Shown here piece by piece: positions 1-5,273 of a stretch of 5,273 nucleotides of DNA. The translations under genes and the position numbers were made by a program. The stretch's first letter is position 1. The number at the start of each line of letters is the position of its first letter. The stretch is from positions 1 through 5,273 of the forward strand of contig PMYM01000228.1 in NCBI GenBank assembly GCA_003171235.1. Reading direction: 5' to 3'. Below the pieces are notes generated by a model. It was not told where the DNA came from, did no database searches, and saw nothing but the letters and a program-made list of their open reading frames with translations. The stretch is from Phycisphaerales bacterium (GTDB lineage: Bacteria; Planctomycetota; Phycisphaerae; SM23-33).

Positions 1-114
1 CGCCAGGGCCGCACCGGCGGGGCCTTTGGATTTCCCCTCGGCCGCGCCGGCGGCGTTTTCACCGGGCACAAAAGCGGCTTTGCCCTTCGATCGCGTTCTT
101 GGGTGGCCTGACAT
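1..114 (-). CDS. Possible N-terminus of a further minus-strand gene, cut by the window edge
   Basis: From ATG 114 a frame stays open to the window edge (38 codons), beginning MSGHPRTRSKGKAAFVPGEN and then Gly/Ala/Lys-rich. An N-terminus of low complexity is common in GC-rich genomes, but nothing here identifies a function. There is no clear SD, and an alternative ATG at 122 opens another uninterrupted frame (MPECQATQERDRR...). A plus-strand frame entering at position 2 and stopping at 193 is also open. Codon use does not separate these, so a real gene is possible but not established. Confidence 0.25.
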   Translation of the reverse strand, partial: MSGHPRTRSKGKAAFVPGENAAGAAEGKSKGPAGAALA

Positions 115-120
115 TCAGGC
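106..120. repeat. Perfect hairpin around the possible downstream start codon
   Basis: GCCTGA-CAT-TCAGGC is a perfect 6-bp inverted repeat with a 3-nt loop. On the minus strand the loop is exactly the ATG at 114-112. No T run follows on either strand, so it is not a standard terminator. Confidence 0.5.
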
Positions 121-328
121 ATTATTACGCCAGAACCCCCACCCGAATCAACACTATCGCCAGATTCCCAACGCCCAACCGGCGCAAACCTGAAGCGGTG
201 GCACGGCGGCCGCCCTTTGCCGCCATGTCTTCGGGCGGGTGGCAGTTCGCACGGGGATGGCTTTCTTGCCGGGCGGCGGTCTGCTATTGCCGCGGCGCCG
301 TCGCTCCGGCCTGCTCTGTTTGTCAGCG
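115..328. other. Downstream intergenic region without a convincing gene
   Basis: This stretch follows the secDF stop. It contains the 10-bp palindrome GGCGGCCGCC at 205-214, whose left arm GGCGGC (205-210) can also pair with GCCGCC (219-224). No hairpin followed by a T run is present on the minus strand, so I see no intrinsic terminator. A 33-codon minus-strand frame (226 to 125, starting MAAKGGRRATASG) has no good SD and is probably chance. Confidence 0.5.
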
Positions 329-3300
329 TTACTTGCCCTCAGGCAGTTGGGACCGCGAGGGCGGCGGGGCCAGGGGCTGCGTCACTGGTTGTGGCCGCCG
401 GCCTGAAAGCTCGGGGAAGGCCCGCCCGATGAACGCCTCCTTGAAGCCCAGCAGCAGCGGGCTGGCCACGGCGATGGAGGAGAACGTGCCGACCATGAAG
501 CCGATCAGCAGGGTGTAGCAGAAGCCGTGGATGGCCGGGCCGCCCCAGACGTACATCACCACCAGCGAGACGATCGTGACCGAACTGGTCAGGATGGTGC
601 GGCTTAGGGTCTGGTTGATGGCGTGGTTGATCAGCATCGCGTTGACATCTTTGAGCTTGCCGCGGTTCTCGCGGATGCGGTCGAAGACCACGATGGTGTC
701 GTTGACCGAGTAGCCCACGATGGTCAGCAGGGCGGCCACGATGGTCATGTCGATCTGGATGGGGGTGATCAGCAGCCAGGGCCCCAGGACGGTCTTGGCC
801 AGGAAGGCGCTGACCGCCACCATGCCGATGGCGATGGCCACGTCGTGCATAAGGCAGATGACCGCCGCCAGGCCCCACTGCATGGAGCCGAAGCGCAGCC
901 ACAGGTAGGCGATGATCGACAGCCACGACAGCACCAGGGCGATGATGGCCAGTTGGCTGGACTCGCTGGCCATGGCCGGGTCGAACAACTGCACCGACTC
1001 CAACGATTCCTGCCGCTGGAGGGCGGCGGAAATGAGGCCCTGGGTCTTGCGCCCAAGGTCGTTGATATCCTGTTGGGGCAATTTCTCCACCAGCACCGCC
1101 AGGCGGGTGTAGTTGCCGGCGGGGCCTTCCAGCCCCATCACCTGGGTGCGGTTGTTGCGATAGGCGGCAAAGTCCTGCTGCATGCGCATCGTCTGGATGC
1201 GGTTGGACATCTCGGCGTCGCCCAGGCCCGGCTTGACGTCCACCACGTACAGCAGGCCGTTGATGTAGTTGATCGCCACCGGCTGCAGGCTGAGGTCAAT
1301 CTGCTTTTCGGCCATCTCGCGGGTGATCTCGGTGTAGGGGCCGCTCAAGGCCACGCCCAGCCCGGCCACCTTGCCCTTGTCCTGGAAGTTCACCGACTCC
1401 ACCTTGCTGTGCATGGCCAGGCTCTTGCCGAAGGCGGCGAAGATGACCTTCTGCACCAGGTCGGCGTCGACCACGGTGGTGCTGACCTGGTAGGAGTTTT
1501 CGGGCAGGCCGGCCAGTTCGACCTGGTCAAGGGTGTCGTCCTTGTTCTTGTCCAGTTGGTCGAAGATCTGCTCGGCCAGGCCCTTTTCCTTCCATTCGTT
1601 ACGGTCGATGGTGTCCTTGTTCAGGCCCAGGTCGCGCGGCAACTGGGGCTTGTGCATGTTGAGCATGGTCTCCACGCGGATGGAGTTCTTGAACTTCAGC
1701 AGCTGGTCGGCCTCCTGGTTGAGGGGGCCGGCCTGGTCGGGGTCGGCGGCGGCCTTGGCGCGGTTTTCCCCGACCAGCTTGGCGGCAGCGTCGTCCAGTG
1801 CCTTTTCCACCACCGGGCGTTCGGGAGCGACCTTCTTGCCGTCGGGCAGGCTGGCCAGGTCGCCCTTGTTGAAGGAGAAGACCGCCTGGGTGCCGGAGCT
1901 GAACTCGATGCCCATGATGTCCTTGCCCTGGGCGAAGAGGGCCACCAGCCCGGCCGTCGCCAGCAGCAGCGAGCCGATCCAGAATACGCGGCGCTTGCTC
2001 ATCCAGTTGATGTTGGGCACGCCGATCAACCGCAGCATGGGCACCTTGTTGCGCAGGACGTTGCGGTCGAGCATCAGCGTGTATATCCAGCGCGTCACCG
2101 TCAGGGCGGTAAAGAGCGAGAAGGTCAAGCCCAACGCCAGCGTGATGGCGAAGCCGCGGACTTCCTCGGTGCCCACCCACACCAGAATCAGGGCGGCCAG
2201 CACCGTGGTCAGGTTGGAGTCGAAGATGGCGCTGAAGGCCCCGGCATAGGCGTTCTTGATGGCCATGCGCATGGACTGGGTCTTGGCCTGTTCCTCGCGC
2301 AATCGCTCGTAGATCAGCACGTTGGCGTCCACGGCCATGGTCACCGACAGGATGGTGCCGGCGATGCCCGGCAGGGTGAAGACCGCCTGGATGAAGCTCA
2401 TGGCCCCCAAGAGCAGCACCAGGTTGATCACCATGGCCAGGTCGGCGATCATGCCGGCGTAGAGGTAATACACGGCCATGAAGGCGCCGGTGGCGATCAG
2501 GCCCCAGATGGCGGCCCGGACGCCGGCTTCCCGGTTGTCCTGGCCCAGGCTGGCGGCGACCACCTTTTCGCTGACGGGGTTAGGGTTGACCTTGCCGGTC
2601 AGGGCGCCGGCGTTGAGCGTCCGCACCAGCTCGTCCACCTGCACCGGCGTAAAATCGCCGTTGATGATGCCGTTGTCGTGGATGGCCTCCTTGATCACGG
2701 GGGCCGAATACACCTCGTCGTCCAGCGTGATGGCCATGTAGTGGCCGACATTGTGGCCGGTGAGAATGCCGAAGAGGTTGGCCCCGCGGCTGTCGAAATT
2801 GAATGCCACCGCCGGTTTCATGTTGCTGTCGCGGGCTGGTTGCGACTTGACCAGCGACCAGGTCGCCGCCCCCGCCCCGGTGTGCAGCAGCGTGTGGTCG
2901 GGGTCGGGGCGGTTGAACAGCAGCACGTATTTCTTGCCCAGGTAGGAGCCGGTCACCAGGTTACTATACCGCTCGGCGATGCCGCGGATGGGGAACCAGC
3001 GGTAGAGGTCCTCGGGCGTGCCTTCGGGCCCGCGGCCGGCCAGGCGGTCGGTGTAGGCGTTGTAGTCGGTGTCGCTGATGGGCAGCTCGGTGGTGCCGGG
3101 CAGGGTCGGGGCCATGCGGAATTCCAGCACGCCCGCCGCCGCCACCATGCGCTTGAGGTCGGAGGGGTCGTCCAGGCCCACGCGGTTCTCGGTCCAGTCC
3201 ACGTAGGCGTCGCGCAGGGCGCCGATCTGGATGCCCCGGTCGGGGTTCTTGGCCTCCAGGTCGGCCATGCCCTTCTTGAAGCTGTCCATGCGGCTGGCGA

Positions 3301-4027
3301 CCTGGGAGGGGGGCAGGTTGGCCTGCTCCCGGCTGGCCACGTACATGTCCAGCACCTTCTGCACCTGGTCCAGGTCGATGTTCAGGGCAAAGACCGCTCG
3401 CAGGGCGGCTTCGTAGGAGAAGTCGGCGTCGGTCACGGCCTTGTTGGCGTCAACCACTTGCCCGGACGGCGGGCCGCCCGGCTGGCTGGCGACCCGCGCT
3501 GGGGCCGTCGTCGAGGTGAGCTGGTCGAGCTTGGCCTTGGCCGCCTGCAGTTCGGCATGAGCGGTCAGCACGGCCTGGAGGGCCTCTTTGCGGGCTATGT
3601 TGTTGCCGGCCATTTCCTCCAGCCGCTGGTCTCGCTTGTCGGGTTCCTTGATCTGCACCAGGTCATACACGTCGCTGCGCTGGACGTTGCCGGCCAGCAG
3701 AGTGTCGCGGGCCTGGAGATATACCTCGCGCGACTTGCGCGCCGCCTCGGTGCCCATGGGCATGCGGACCTCGAAGCGGTCCTGGCCCACCGGTTTCCAC
3801 TCCAGCGAGTACAGGCCGTTGGGGTCGATACGCTGCTTGAGCGTGGCGATGACCTGCCCGATGATGTCGCCGCTGGAATTGGCCGGCACCGCCACCTCGA
3901 AGGTCATGACGTAGCCGCCCTTGAGGTCGATGCCTTGGCGAAAACCGTTTGAATACATGGCGAAGACGCTCATGGCCACCAGCAGCGCCACGAAGAGGAA
4001 TTTCCAACCGAGATTCTTTCCGTGCAT
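329..4027 (-). CDS. secDF: Fused protein translocase subunit SecD-SecF with large periplasmic insertions
   Basis: Inner-membrane RND-type protein that uses the proton-motive force to help SecYEG/SecA complete protein export. It has 1232 residues from the ATG at 4027, whereas fused SecDFs are usually about 740. SecD half: TM1 about 8-26, GIDLKGG at 32-38, a helical insertion about 95-285, then AITLDDEVYSAPVI (432-445), SLGQDN (493-498), five TMs about 505-651, MAVDANVLIYERLREE (564-579) and DSNLTT (603-608). SecF half: TM1 about 681-699, a long extracytoplasmic region about 700-1024 with an EF-hand loop at 826-837, then five TMs about 1025-1192 including GYSVNDTIVVFDRIREN (1105-1121). D567, D1110 and R1143 match the conserved membrane Asp/Asp/Arg needed for proton coupling in SecDF. 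The C-terminal tail, about 1201-1232, is Pro/Gln-rich. The ATG is preferred over an in-frame TTG at 4042 because GAGGA lies 4 nt before the ATG and downstream of the TTG. The stop is TAA. Identity is secure; the functions of the insertions are unknown. Confidence 0.97.
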   Translation of the reverse strand: MHGKNLGWKFLFVALLVAMSVFAMYSNGFRQGIDLKGGYVMTFEVAVPANSSGDIIGQVIATLKQRIDPNGLYSLEWKPVGQDRFEVRMPMGTEAARKSREVYLQARDTLLAGNVQRSDVYDLVQIKEPDKRDQRLEEMAGNNIARKEALQAVLTAHAELQAAKAKLDQLTSTTAPARVASQPGGPPSGQVVDANKAVTDADFSYEAALRAVFALNIDLDQVQKVLDMYVASREQANLPPSQVASRMDSFKKGMADLEAKNPDRGIQIGALRDAYVDWTENRVGLDDPSDLKRMVAAAGVLEFRMAPTLPGTTELPISDTDYNAYTDRLAGRGPEGTPEDLYRWFPIRGIAERYSNLVTGSYLGKKYVLLFNRPDPDHTLLHTGAGAATWSLVKSQPARDSNMKPAVAFNFDSRGANLFGILTGHNVGHYMAITLDDEVYSAPVIKEAIHDNGIINGDFTPVQVDELVRTLNAGALTGKVNPNPVSEKVVAASLGQDNREAGVRAAIWGLIATGAFMAVYYLYAGMIADLAMVINLVLLLGAMSFIQAVFTLPGIAGTILSVTMAVDANVLIYERLREEQAKTQSMRMAIKNAYAGAFSAIFDSNLTTVLAALILVWVGTEEVRGFAITLALGLTFSLFTALTVTRWIYTLMLDRNVLRNKVPMLRLIGVPNINWMSKRRVFWIGSLLLATAGLVALFAQGKDIMGIEFSSGTQAVFSFNKGDLASLPDGKKVAPERPVVEKALDDAAAKLVGENRAKAAADPDQAGPLNQEADQLLKFKNSIRVETMLNMHKPQLPRDLGLNKDTIDRNEWKEKGLAEQIFDQLDKNKDDTLDQVELAGLPENSYQVSTTVVDADLVQKVIFAAFGKSLAMHSKVESVNFQDKGKVAGLGVALSGPYTEITREMAEKQIDLSLQPVAINYINGLLYVVDVKPGLGDAEMSNRIQTMRMQQDFAAYRNNRTQVMGLEGPAGNYTRLAVLVEKLPQQDINDLGRKTQGLISAALQRQESLESVQLFDPAMASESSQLAIIALVLSWLSIIAYLWLRFGSMQWGLAAVICLMHDVAIAIGMVAVSAFLAKTVLGPWLLITPIQIDMTIVAALLTIVGYSVNDTIVVFDRIRENRGKLKDVNAMLINHAINQTLSRTILTSSVTIVSLVVMYVWGGPAIHGFCYTLLIGFMVGTFSSIAVASPLLLGFKEAFIGRAFPELSGRRPQPVTQPLAPPPSRSQLPEGK
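1517..1627 (-). other. EF-hand-like pair encoded within the SecF half of secDF
   Basis: Within secDF, residues 826-837 read DKNKDDTLDQVE. This fits the canonical 12-residue EF-hand calcium loop: acidic or oxygen ligands at positions 1 (D826), 3 (N828), 5 (D830), 7 (T832) and 9 (D834), a hydrophobic residue at 8 (L833) and Glu at 12 (E837). Position 6 is Asp instead of the usual Gly. A helix-like segment (GLAEQIFDQL, 816-825) precedes it. Fourteen residues before D826, the stretch NKDTIDRNEW (803-812) looks like a decayed partner loop lacking one residue and the position-1 Asp. The motif lies between SecF TM1 and TM2, so it should face the periplasm. Calcium binding is inferred from the motif and has not been shown. 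Confidence 0.75.
3173..3745 (-). other. Helical, coiled-coil-like insertion in the SecD first periplasmic domain
   Basis: Residues about 95-285 of SecDF separate two parts of SecD P1 that are normally close together: the TLKQRIDPNG...FEVRMP segment (62-90) and the LKRMVAAAGVLEFR segment (291-304). The insertion is rich in Ala, Glu, Lys, Gln and Leu with long helix-compatible runs (about 96-170 and 195-282). A flexible Thr/Pro/Gly/Ser stretch (171-190) breaks it. It looks like two helical arms. Boundaries are approximate and judged by eye against the general SecD pattern. I recognise no domain in it. Confidence 0.6.
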
Positions 4028-4031
4028 GGGA

Positions 4032-4036
4032 TCCTC
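4032..4036 (-). promoter_or_regulatory. Shine-Dalgarno sequence of secDF
   Basis: GAGGA on the minus strand, 4 nt before ATG 4027. It decides the start in favour of the ATG over the in-frame TTG at 4042, which would lie upstream of this site. Confidence 0.8.
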
Positions 4037-4045
4037 AATCAAAAG

Positions 4046-4117
4046 CGGTCTGAAGGAATAGACGCGGCCCGCGCAGGGCCGCCGCCGCGAAAGGGCCTAA
4101 CAGACCGGCGGGCCGCG
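4046..4117 (-). promoter_or_regulatory. Competing inverted repeats between the RGPP codons and secDF
   Basis: Three perfect pairings share this stretch. (1) 4108-4117 (codons for R169-P171 plus the first base of P172) with 4063-4072, 10 bp, all G/C. (2) 4101-4107 (end of P172, V173 and start of C174) with 4046-4052, 7 bp (CGGTCTG/CAGACCG). (3) A local intergenic hairpin, 4064-4070 with 4076-4082, 7 bp and a 5-nt loop. Pairings 1 and 3 share an arm and exclude each other; 2 and 3 can coexist as outer and inner stems. No pairing covers the secDF GAGGA directly; the nearest arm ends 18 nt before the ATG. A role as a stalling-sensitive switch is inferred, and high GC raises the odds of chance pairing. 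Confidence 0.45.
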
Positions 4118-4621
4118 CAGCGCGCAGTCCGCCCCGTAGGCCAGGCTTTGCAGGTTAGAGAGCGGTTTGACAGGCACGGGCTCGACCAGGACTTCGCCCG
4201 CCGCCGCCCCTTGAGCAGGAGGCAGGGCCGCCGCGGCCTCCGGGCCGGAAAGCTTCTGGAGTTGCAGGTTCGGCACCGCCGCCGGGGCCGAAATGGCCGC
4301 CCAGGACTCCCCGCCGGTCTGGATGACCTTCCGCCCCTCCAGCCCGGCCTGGCGGACCTGGCGGGCCAACTCTGCCAACGCCGAATCCACCGCACCCTGG
4401 CTGGCGCCGGATACGGCCAGGCGCCACACCTTGCCGCTGGCGGAAAGCTTAACCTGGATGCCCAGCCGCTCGGCCTGGCCGGCCAACTCCGCCGCCTGGG
4501 CGGCGCTGGCGCCGCAGACTTCGATTTCGCCGCCGAGCAGGCCCGCGCAGGCATCCCACCGACCGGTTTGACCGGCCAGCAGCAGCCCCGCCAGCACCAG
4601 GTTTAACATCCGCGAACGCAT
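4097..4621 (-). CDS. Predicted exported protein, SPOR-like region, C-terminal RGPP; candidate SecDF-regulating arrest peptide
   Basis: I do not recognise a named family for this 174-residue protein. Residues 1-26 look like a Sec signal peptide: R2 and R4, then hydrophobic 6-17, and a possible cleavage near A23-A26. There is no convincing lipobox before C25. Residues about 32-103 read as strand-helix-strand-strand-helix-strand (IEVCG, helix 39-53, IQVKLS, VWRLAVSG, helix 75-93, RKVIQTG), the order seen in SPOR domains that bind peptidoglycan; this is inferred by eye. An Ala/Pro-rich linker (about 111-153) follows. The protein ends R169-G170-P171-P172-V173-C174-stop. RAPP-type motifs near the C-termini of exported proteins encoded upstream of secDF are known ribosome-arrest signals (ApdA, ApdP). 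Cysteines are at 25, 36, 166 and 174. ATG 4621 is 5 nt after the yajC stop; the nearest AGGA-like run is too far upstream (about 16 nt), suggesting translational coupling. It could instead be a plain envelope protein. Confidence 0.85.
   Translation of the reverse strand: MRSRMLNLVLAGLLLAGQTGRWDACAGLLGGEIEVCGASAAQAAELAGQAERLGIQVKLSASGKVWRLAVSGASQGAVDSALAELARQVRQAGLEGRKVIQTGGESWAAISAPAAVPNLQLQKLSGPEAAAALPPAQGAAAGEVLVEPVPVKPLSNLQSLAYGADCALRGPPVC
4106..4117 (-). promoter_or_regulatory. RGPP codons: candidate ribosome-arrest site
   Basis: CGC GGC CCG CCG encode R169-G170-P171-P172 of the gene before secDF, two codons from its stop. In RAPP-type arrest peptides the ribosome stalls with the Arg-Ala-Pro end of the chain in the P site and Pro-tRNA in the A site. 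By analogy, P171 would be in the P site and P172 in the A site. A ribosome held there would cover mRNA to roughly the stop codon and mask both coding-side repeat arms (4101-4107 and 4108-4117). The motif is directly visible; arrest activity is inferred. Confidence 0.45.
4134..4137 (-). other. No separate signal seen at the 3' part of the middle gene other than its C-terminal codons
   Basis: These bases sit within the codons just upstream of the C-terminal RGPP region of the middle gene. I looked here for a second complement to the secDF ribosome-binding site and found none, so any RNA control must rely on the inverted repeats closer to the stop codon. Confidence 0.2.
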
Positions 4622-4626
4622 GGAGT

Positions 4627-5127
4627 TTACTTGGATTCTTCCTTCTTCTCCGGCTCGGCCTTGCCGCTCTCGCCGACGGCCTGGATGGCCCAACGCTGGA
4701 AACGCATCTTCACGTTGGCGTTCTCGTCCACCTTGACCAGCACTTCGTCGCCCTTGATTTCCAGCACGTTGCCGATGAGCCCGCCGATGGTGGTCACCCG
4801 GTCGCCCTTCTTGAGCGCGGCCAGCATTTCCTTCCGCTTGGCCTGCTCTTTCTTGCGGCTGCGGCCCGAGAGCACGAACACCAGCACCAGCAACCCCAAC
4901 ATGGCCAGGATAGGCCATTGGGTAAACAGTCCGCCCGGACCTTTGCTGCCGTCATTCGTCGGCGCGGCGGGTTGCCCGGCGGGTTGCCCGGGGGCCGGTT
5001 CGCCGCCGGCGGCGGGTTGGCCCTGCTCCACGTGGGCGGGGGCCGGAGCGCTATCCTGTGCAAAGATCATTGCCGGAGCGGCCAGCAAGGCCAGCAGGGC
5101 CGCCATCACTAGTGCTTTCTTTCGCAT
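4627..5127 (-). CDS. yajC: Preprotein translocase subunit YajC, with signal peptide and linker
   Basis: Small membrane partner of SecDF in the holotranslocon (SecYEG-SecDF-YajC-YidC). The protein has 166 residues; ordinary YajC is about 85-115. Residues 1-24 form a signal-peptide-like segment (RKK, a hydrophobic stretch, then AMIFA-Q as a possible cleavage site). Residues about 25-66 are a Pro/Ala/Gly/Gln-rich linker. The TM segment is about 71-87 (WPILAMLGLLVLVFVLS), followed by a basic stretch (RKKEQAKRKE) and the hallmark YajC core KKGDRVTTIGGLIGNVLEI at 106-124, then a beta-rich end and a charged tail (EPEKKEESK). The usual RPQ after the TM is replaced by GRSRKK. ATG 5127 is chosen because AGGA sits 6 nt upstream and a signal peptide follows directly. 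The reading frame stays open upstream to 5265, but that extension is not protein-like. First gene of the apparent operon; stop TAA. Confidence 0.95.
   Translation of the reverse strand: MRKKALVMAALLALLAAPAMIFAQDSAPAPAHVEQGQPAAGGEPAPGQPAGQPAAPTNDGSKGPGGLFTQWPILAMLGLLVLVFVLSGRSRKKEQAKRKEMLAALKKGDRVTTIGGLIGNVLEIKGDEVLVKVDENANVKMRFQRWAIQAVGESGKAEPEKKEESK
4969..4991 (-). repeat. Short tandem repeat in the yajC linker
   Basis: GGGTTGCCCGGC (plus-strand reading, 4969-4980) is followed directly by a copy, 4981-4991, that matches for 11 bases. It encodes the repeated Gly-Gln-Pro-Ala of the YajC linker and suggests that the linker can change length by slippage. Confidence 0.5.
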
Positions 5128-5133
5128 TCGATG

Positions 5134-5137
5134 TCCT
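5134..5137 (-). promoter_or_regulatory. Shine-Dalgarno sequence of yajC
   Basis: AGGA on the minus strand, 6 nt before ATG 5127. It supports this start over any codon further upstream in the same open frame. Confidence 0.75.
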
Positions 5138-5143
5138 TTAGAT

Positions 5144-5190
5144 AGCCGCGGGCCCGCGACCCGTGGCTCTTGGCCAGGCCGCGAGCGGCC
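5144..5190 (-). repeat. GC-rich inverted repeats in the yajC leader
   Basis: Two foldable elements lie between the candidate promoter and yajC. 5177-5190 is GGCCGC-GA-GCGGCC, a perfect 6-bp inverted repeat with a tight loop. 5144-5152 pairs with 5160-5168 (9 bp with one mismatch in the minus-strand RNA, 7-nt loop), overlapping the 12-bp palindrome CGCGGGCCCGCG at 5147-5158. There is no T run after either, so they are not intrinsic terminators. They may simply structure the leader. Confidence 0.4.
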
Positions 5191-5209
5191 GGTATCCCAA
5201 AGATGCGAC

Positions 5210-5238
5210 ATTGTGACCTTCAAAACGCAATTCGTCAA
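5210..5238 (-). promoter_or_regulatory. Candidate sigma70-type promoter of the yajC operon
   Basis: On the minus strand, TTGACG (5238-5233, 5 of 6 matches to the -35 consensus) is separated by exactly 17 nt from CACAAT (5215-5210, 4 of 6 to the -10). Transcription would start near 5203, giving a leader of about 75 nt before the yajC ATG. It lies in the only locally AT-richer patch upstream of the operon. It is unproven; the true promoter could also lie beyond the window. Confidence 0.4.
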
Positions 5239-5273
5239 CACCAATAAGTGCGGCTGTCGTGCCACAGCGATTA

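Noticed and set aside
64..85. Inverted repeat GGGCA...TGCCC as a terminator
   Set aside because: The stem is interrupted by a bulge and no T run follows on either strand.
2..193. Plus-strand frame entering at the window edge and stopping at 193, possibly the end of a convergent gene
   Set aside because: No recognisable motif; two other frames over the same bases are equally open, and it uses rare TTA codons in a GC-rich context. Not excluded, but unsupported.
623..3952. A 1109-codon open frame on the plus strand, antisense to secDF
   Set aside because: Its translation is dominated by His, Gln, Gly, Val and Leu, as expected for the reverse of a GC-rich coding frame, and shows no domain. The opposite strand is unmistakably SecDF across the whole span.
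4028..4042. TTG at 4042 as the secDF start
   Set aside because: It lies upstream of the GAGGA that is well spaced for ATG 4027, and the five extra residues precede a normal SecD N-terminus.
4045..4065. Small hairpin followed by TTTT just before the secDF SD, as a terminator
   Set aside because: The core stem is only 4 bp with a bulge beyond it, and the T run is short and lies inside the secDF ribosome-binding region. At most it is an alternative fold of the leader.
4622..4918. Extension of the middle gene upstream to 4918 in the same frame
   Set aside because: It overlaps yajC, and its translation is a typical out-of-frame GC-rich sequence. A signal peptide begins at ATG 4621.
5128..5265. 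N-terminal extension of yajC from 5265
   Set aside because: The extension is not protein-like, would run through the candidate promoter, and precedes a good SD and signal peptide at 5127.
5271..5273. TAA at the very start of the minus-strand window as the stop of an upstream gene
   Set aside because: Three bases at the edge cannot show that a gene ends there.

Overview
The window is a GC-rich stretch of a bacterial chromosome, and every gene I can support lies on the minus strand. It reads right to left as a Sec-translocon accessory operon: yajC (5127 to 4627), a small predicted exported protein (4621 to 4097), and a very large fused secDF (4027 to 329). The fused SecD-SecF with long extra periplasmic segments, an EF-hand-like motif, and a YajC with its own signal peptide and Pro/Ala/Gln-rich linker suggest a member of the Planctomycetota, perhaps Phycisphaerae-like. 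That assignment is inferred from architecture only. No rRNA, tRNA, CRISPR array or mobile element was seen.

Layout: 5273-5128 is the yajC upstream region, with a reasonable sigma70-type promoter candidate (TTGACG, 17 nt, CACAAT) and a GC-rich leader that can fold. yajC follows with a good Shine-Dalgarno (SD) sequence. The middle gene starts 5 nt after the yajC stop with no SD of its own, so it is probably translationally coupled. A 69-nt gap with strong inverted repeats leads to secDF, which has a clear GAGGA SD 4 nt before ATG. Downstream, 328-115 holds no convincing gene or terminator, and 114-1 may be the start of another minus-strand gene cut by the window edge.

How the genes work together: SecDF uses the proton-motive force to pull exported proteins through SecYEG from the outside, and YajC is its small membrane partner. 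The most interesting element is the middle gene. It has a signal peptide, a region with a SPOR-like beta-alpha-beta-beta-alpha-beta pattern, a linker, and a C-terminus ending Arg-Gly-Pro-Pro-Val-Cys-stop. An RGPP close to the C-terminus of an exported protein encoded directly upstream of secDF resembles the RAPP-type ribosome-arrest peptides (ApdA, ApdP) and, in logic, VemP of Vibrio. These are export monitors whose stalled ribosomes remodel the mRNA and raise SecDF synthesis. The codons of the RGPP motif also lie in perfect inverted repeats (10 bp and 7 bp) with the gap before secDF, as a stalling-controlled RNA switch would need. This is a hypothesis from sequence reading and is not demonstrated.

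A second unusual point is a canonical EF-hand calcium-binding loop, with a degenerate partner loop before it, inside the extracytoplasmic region of the SecF half.
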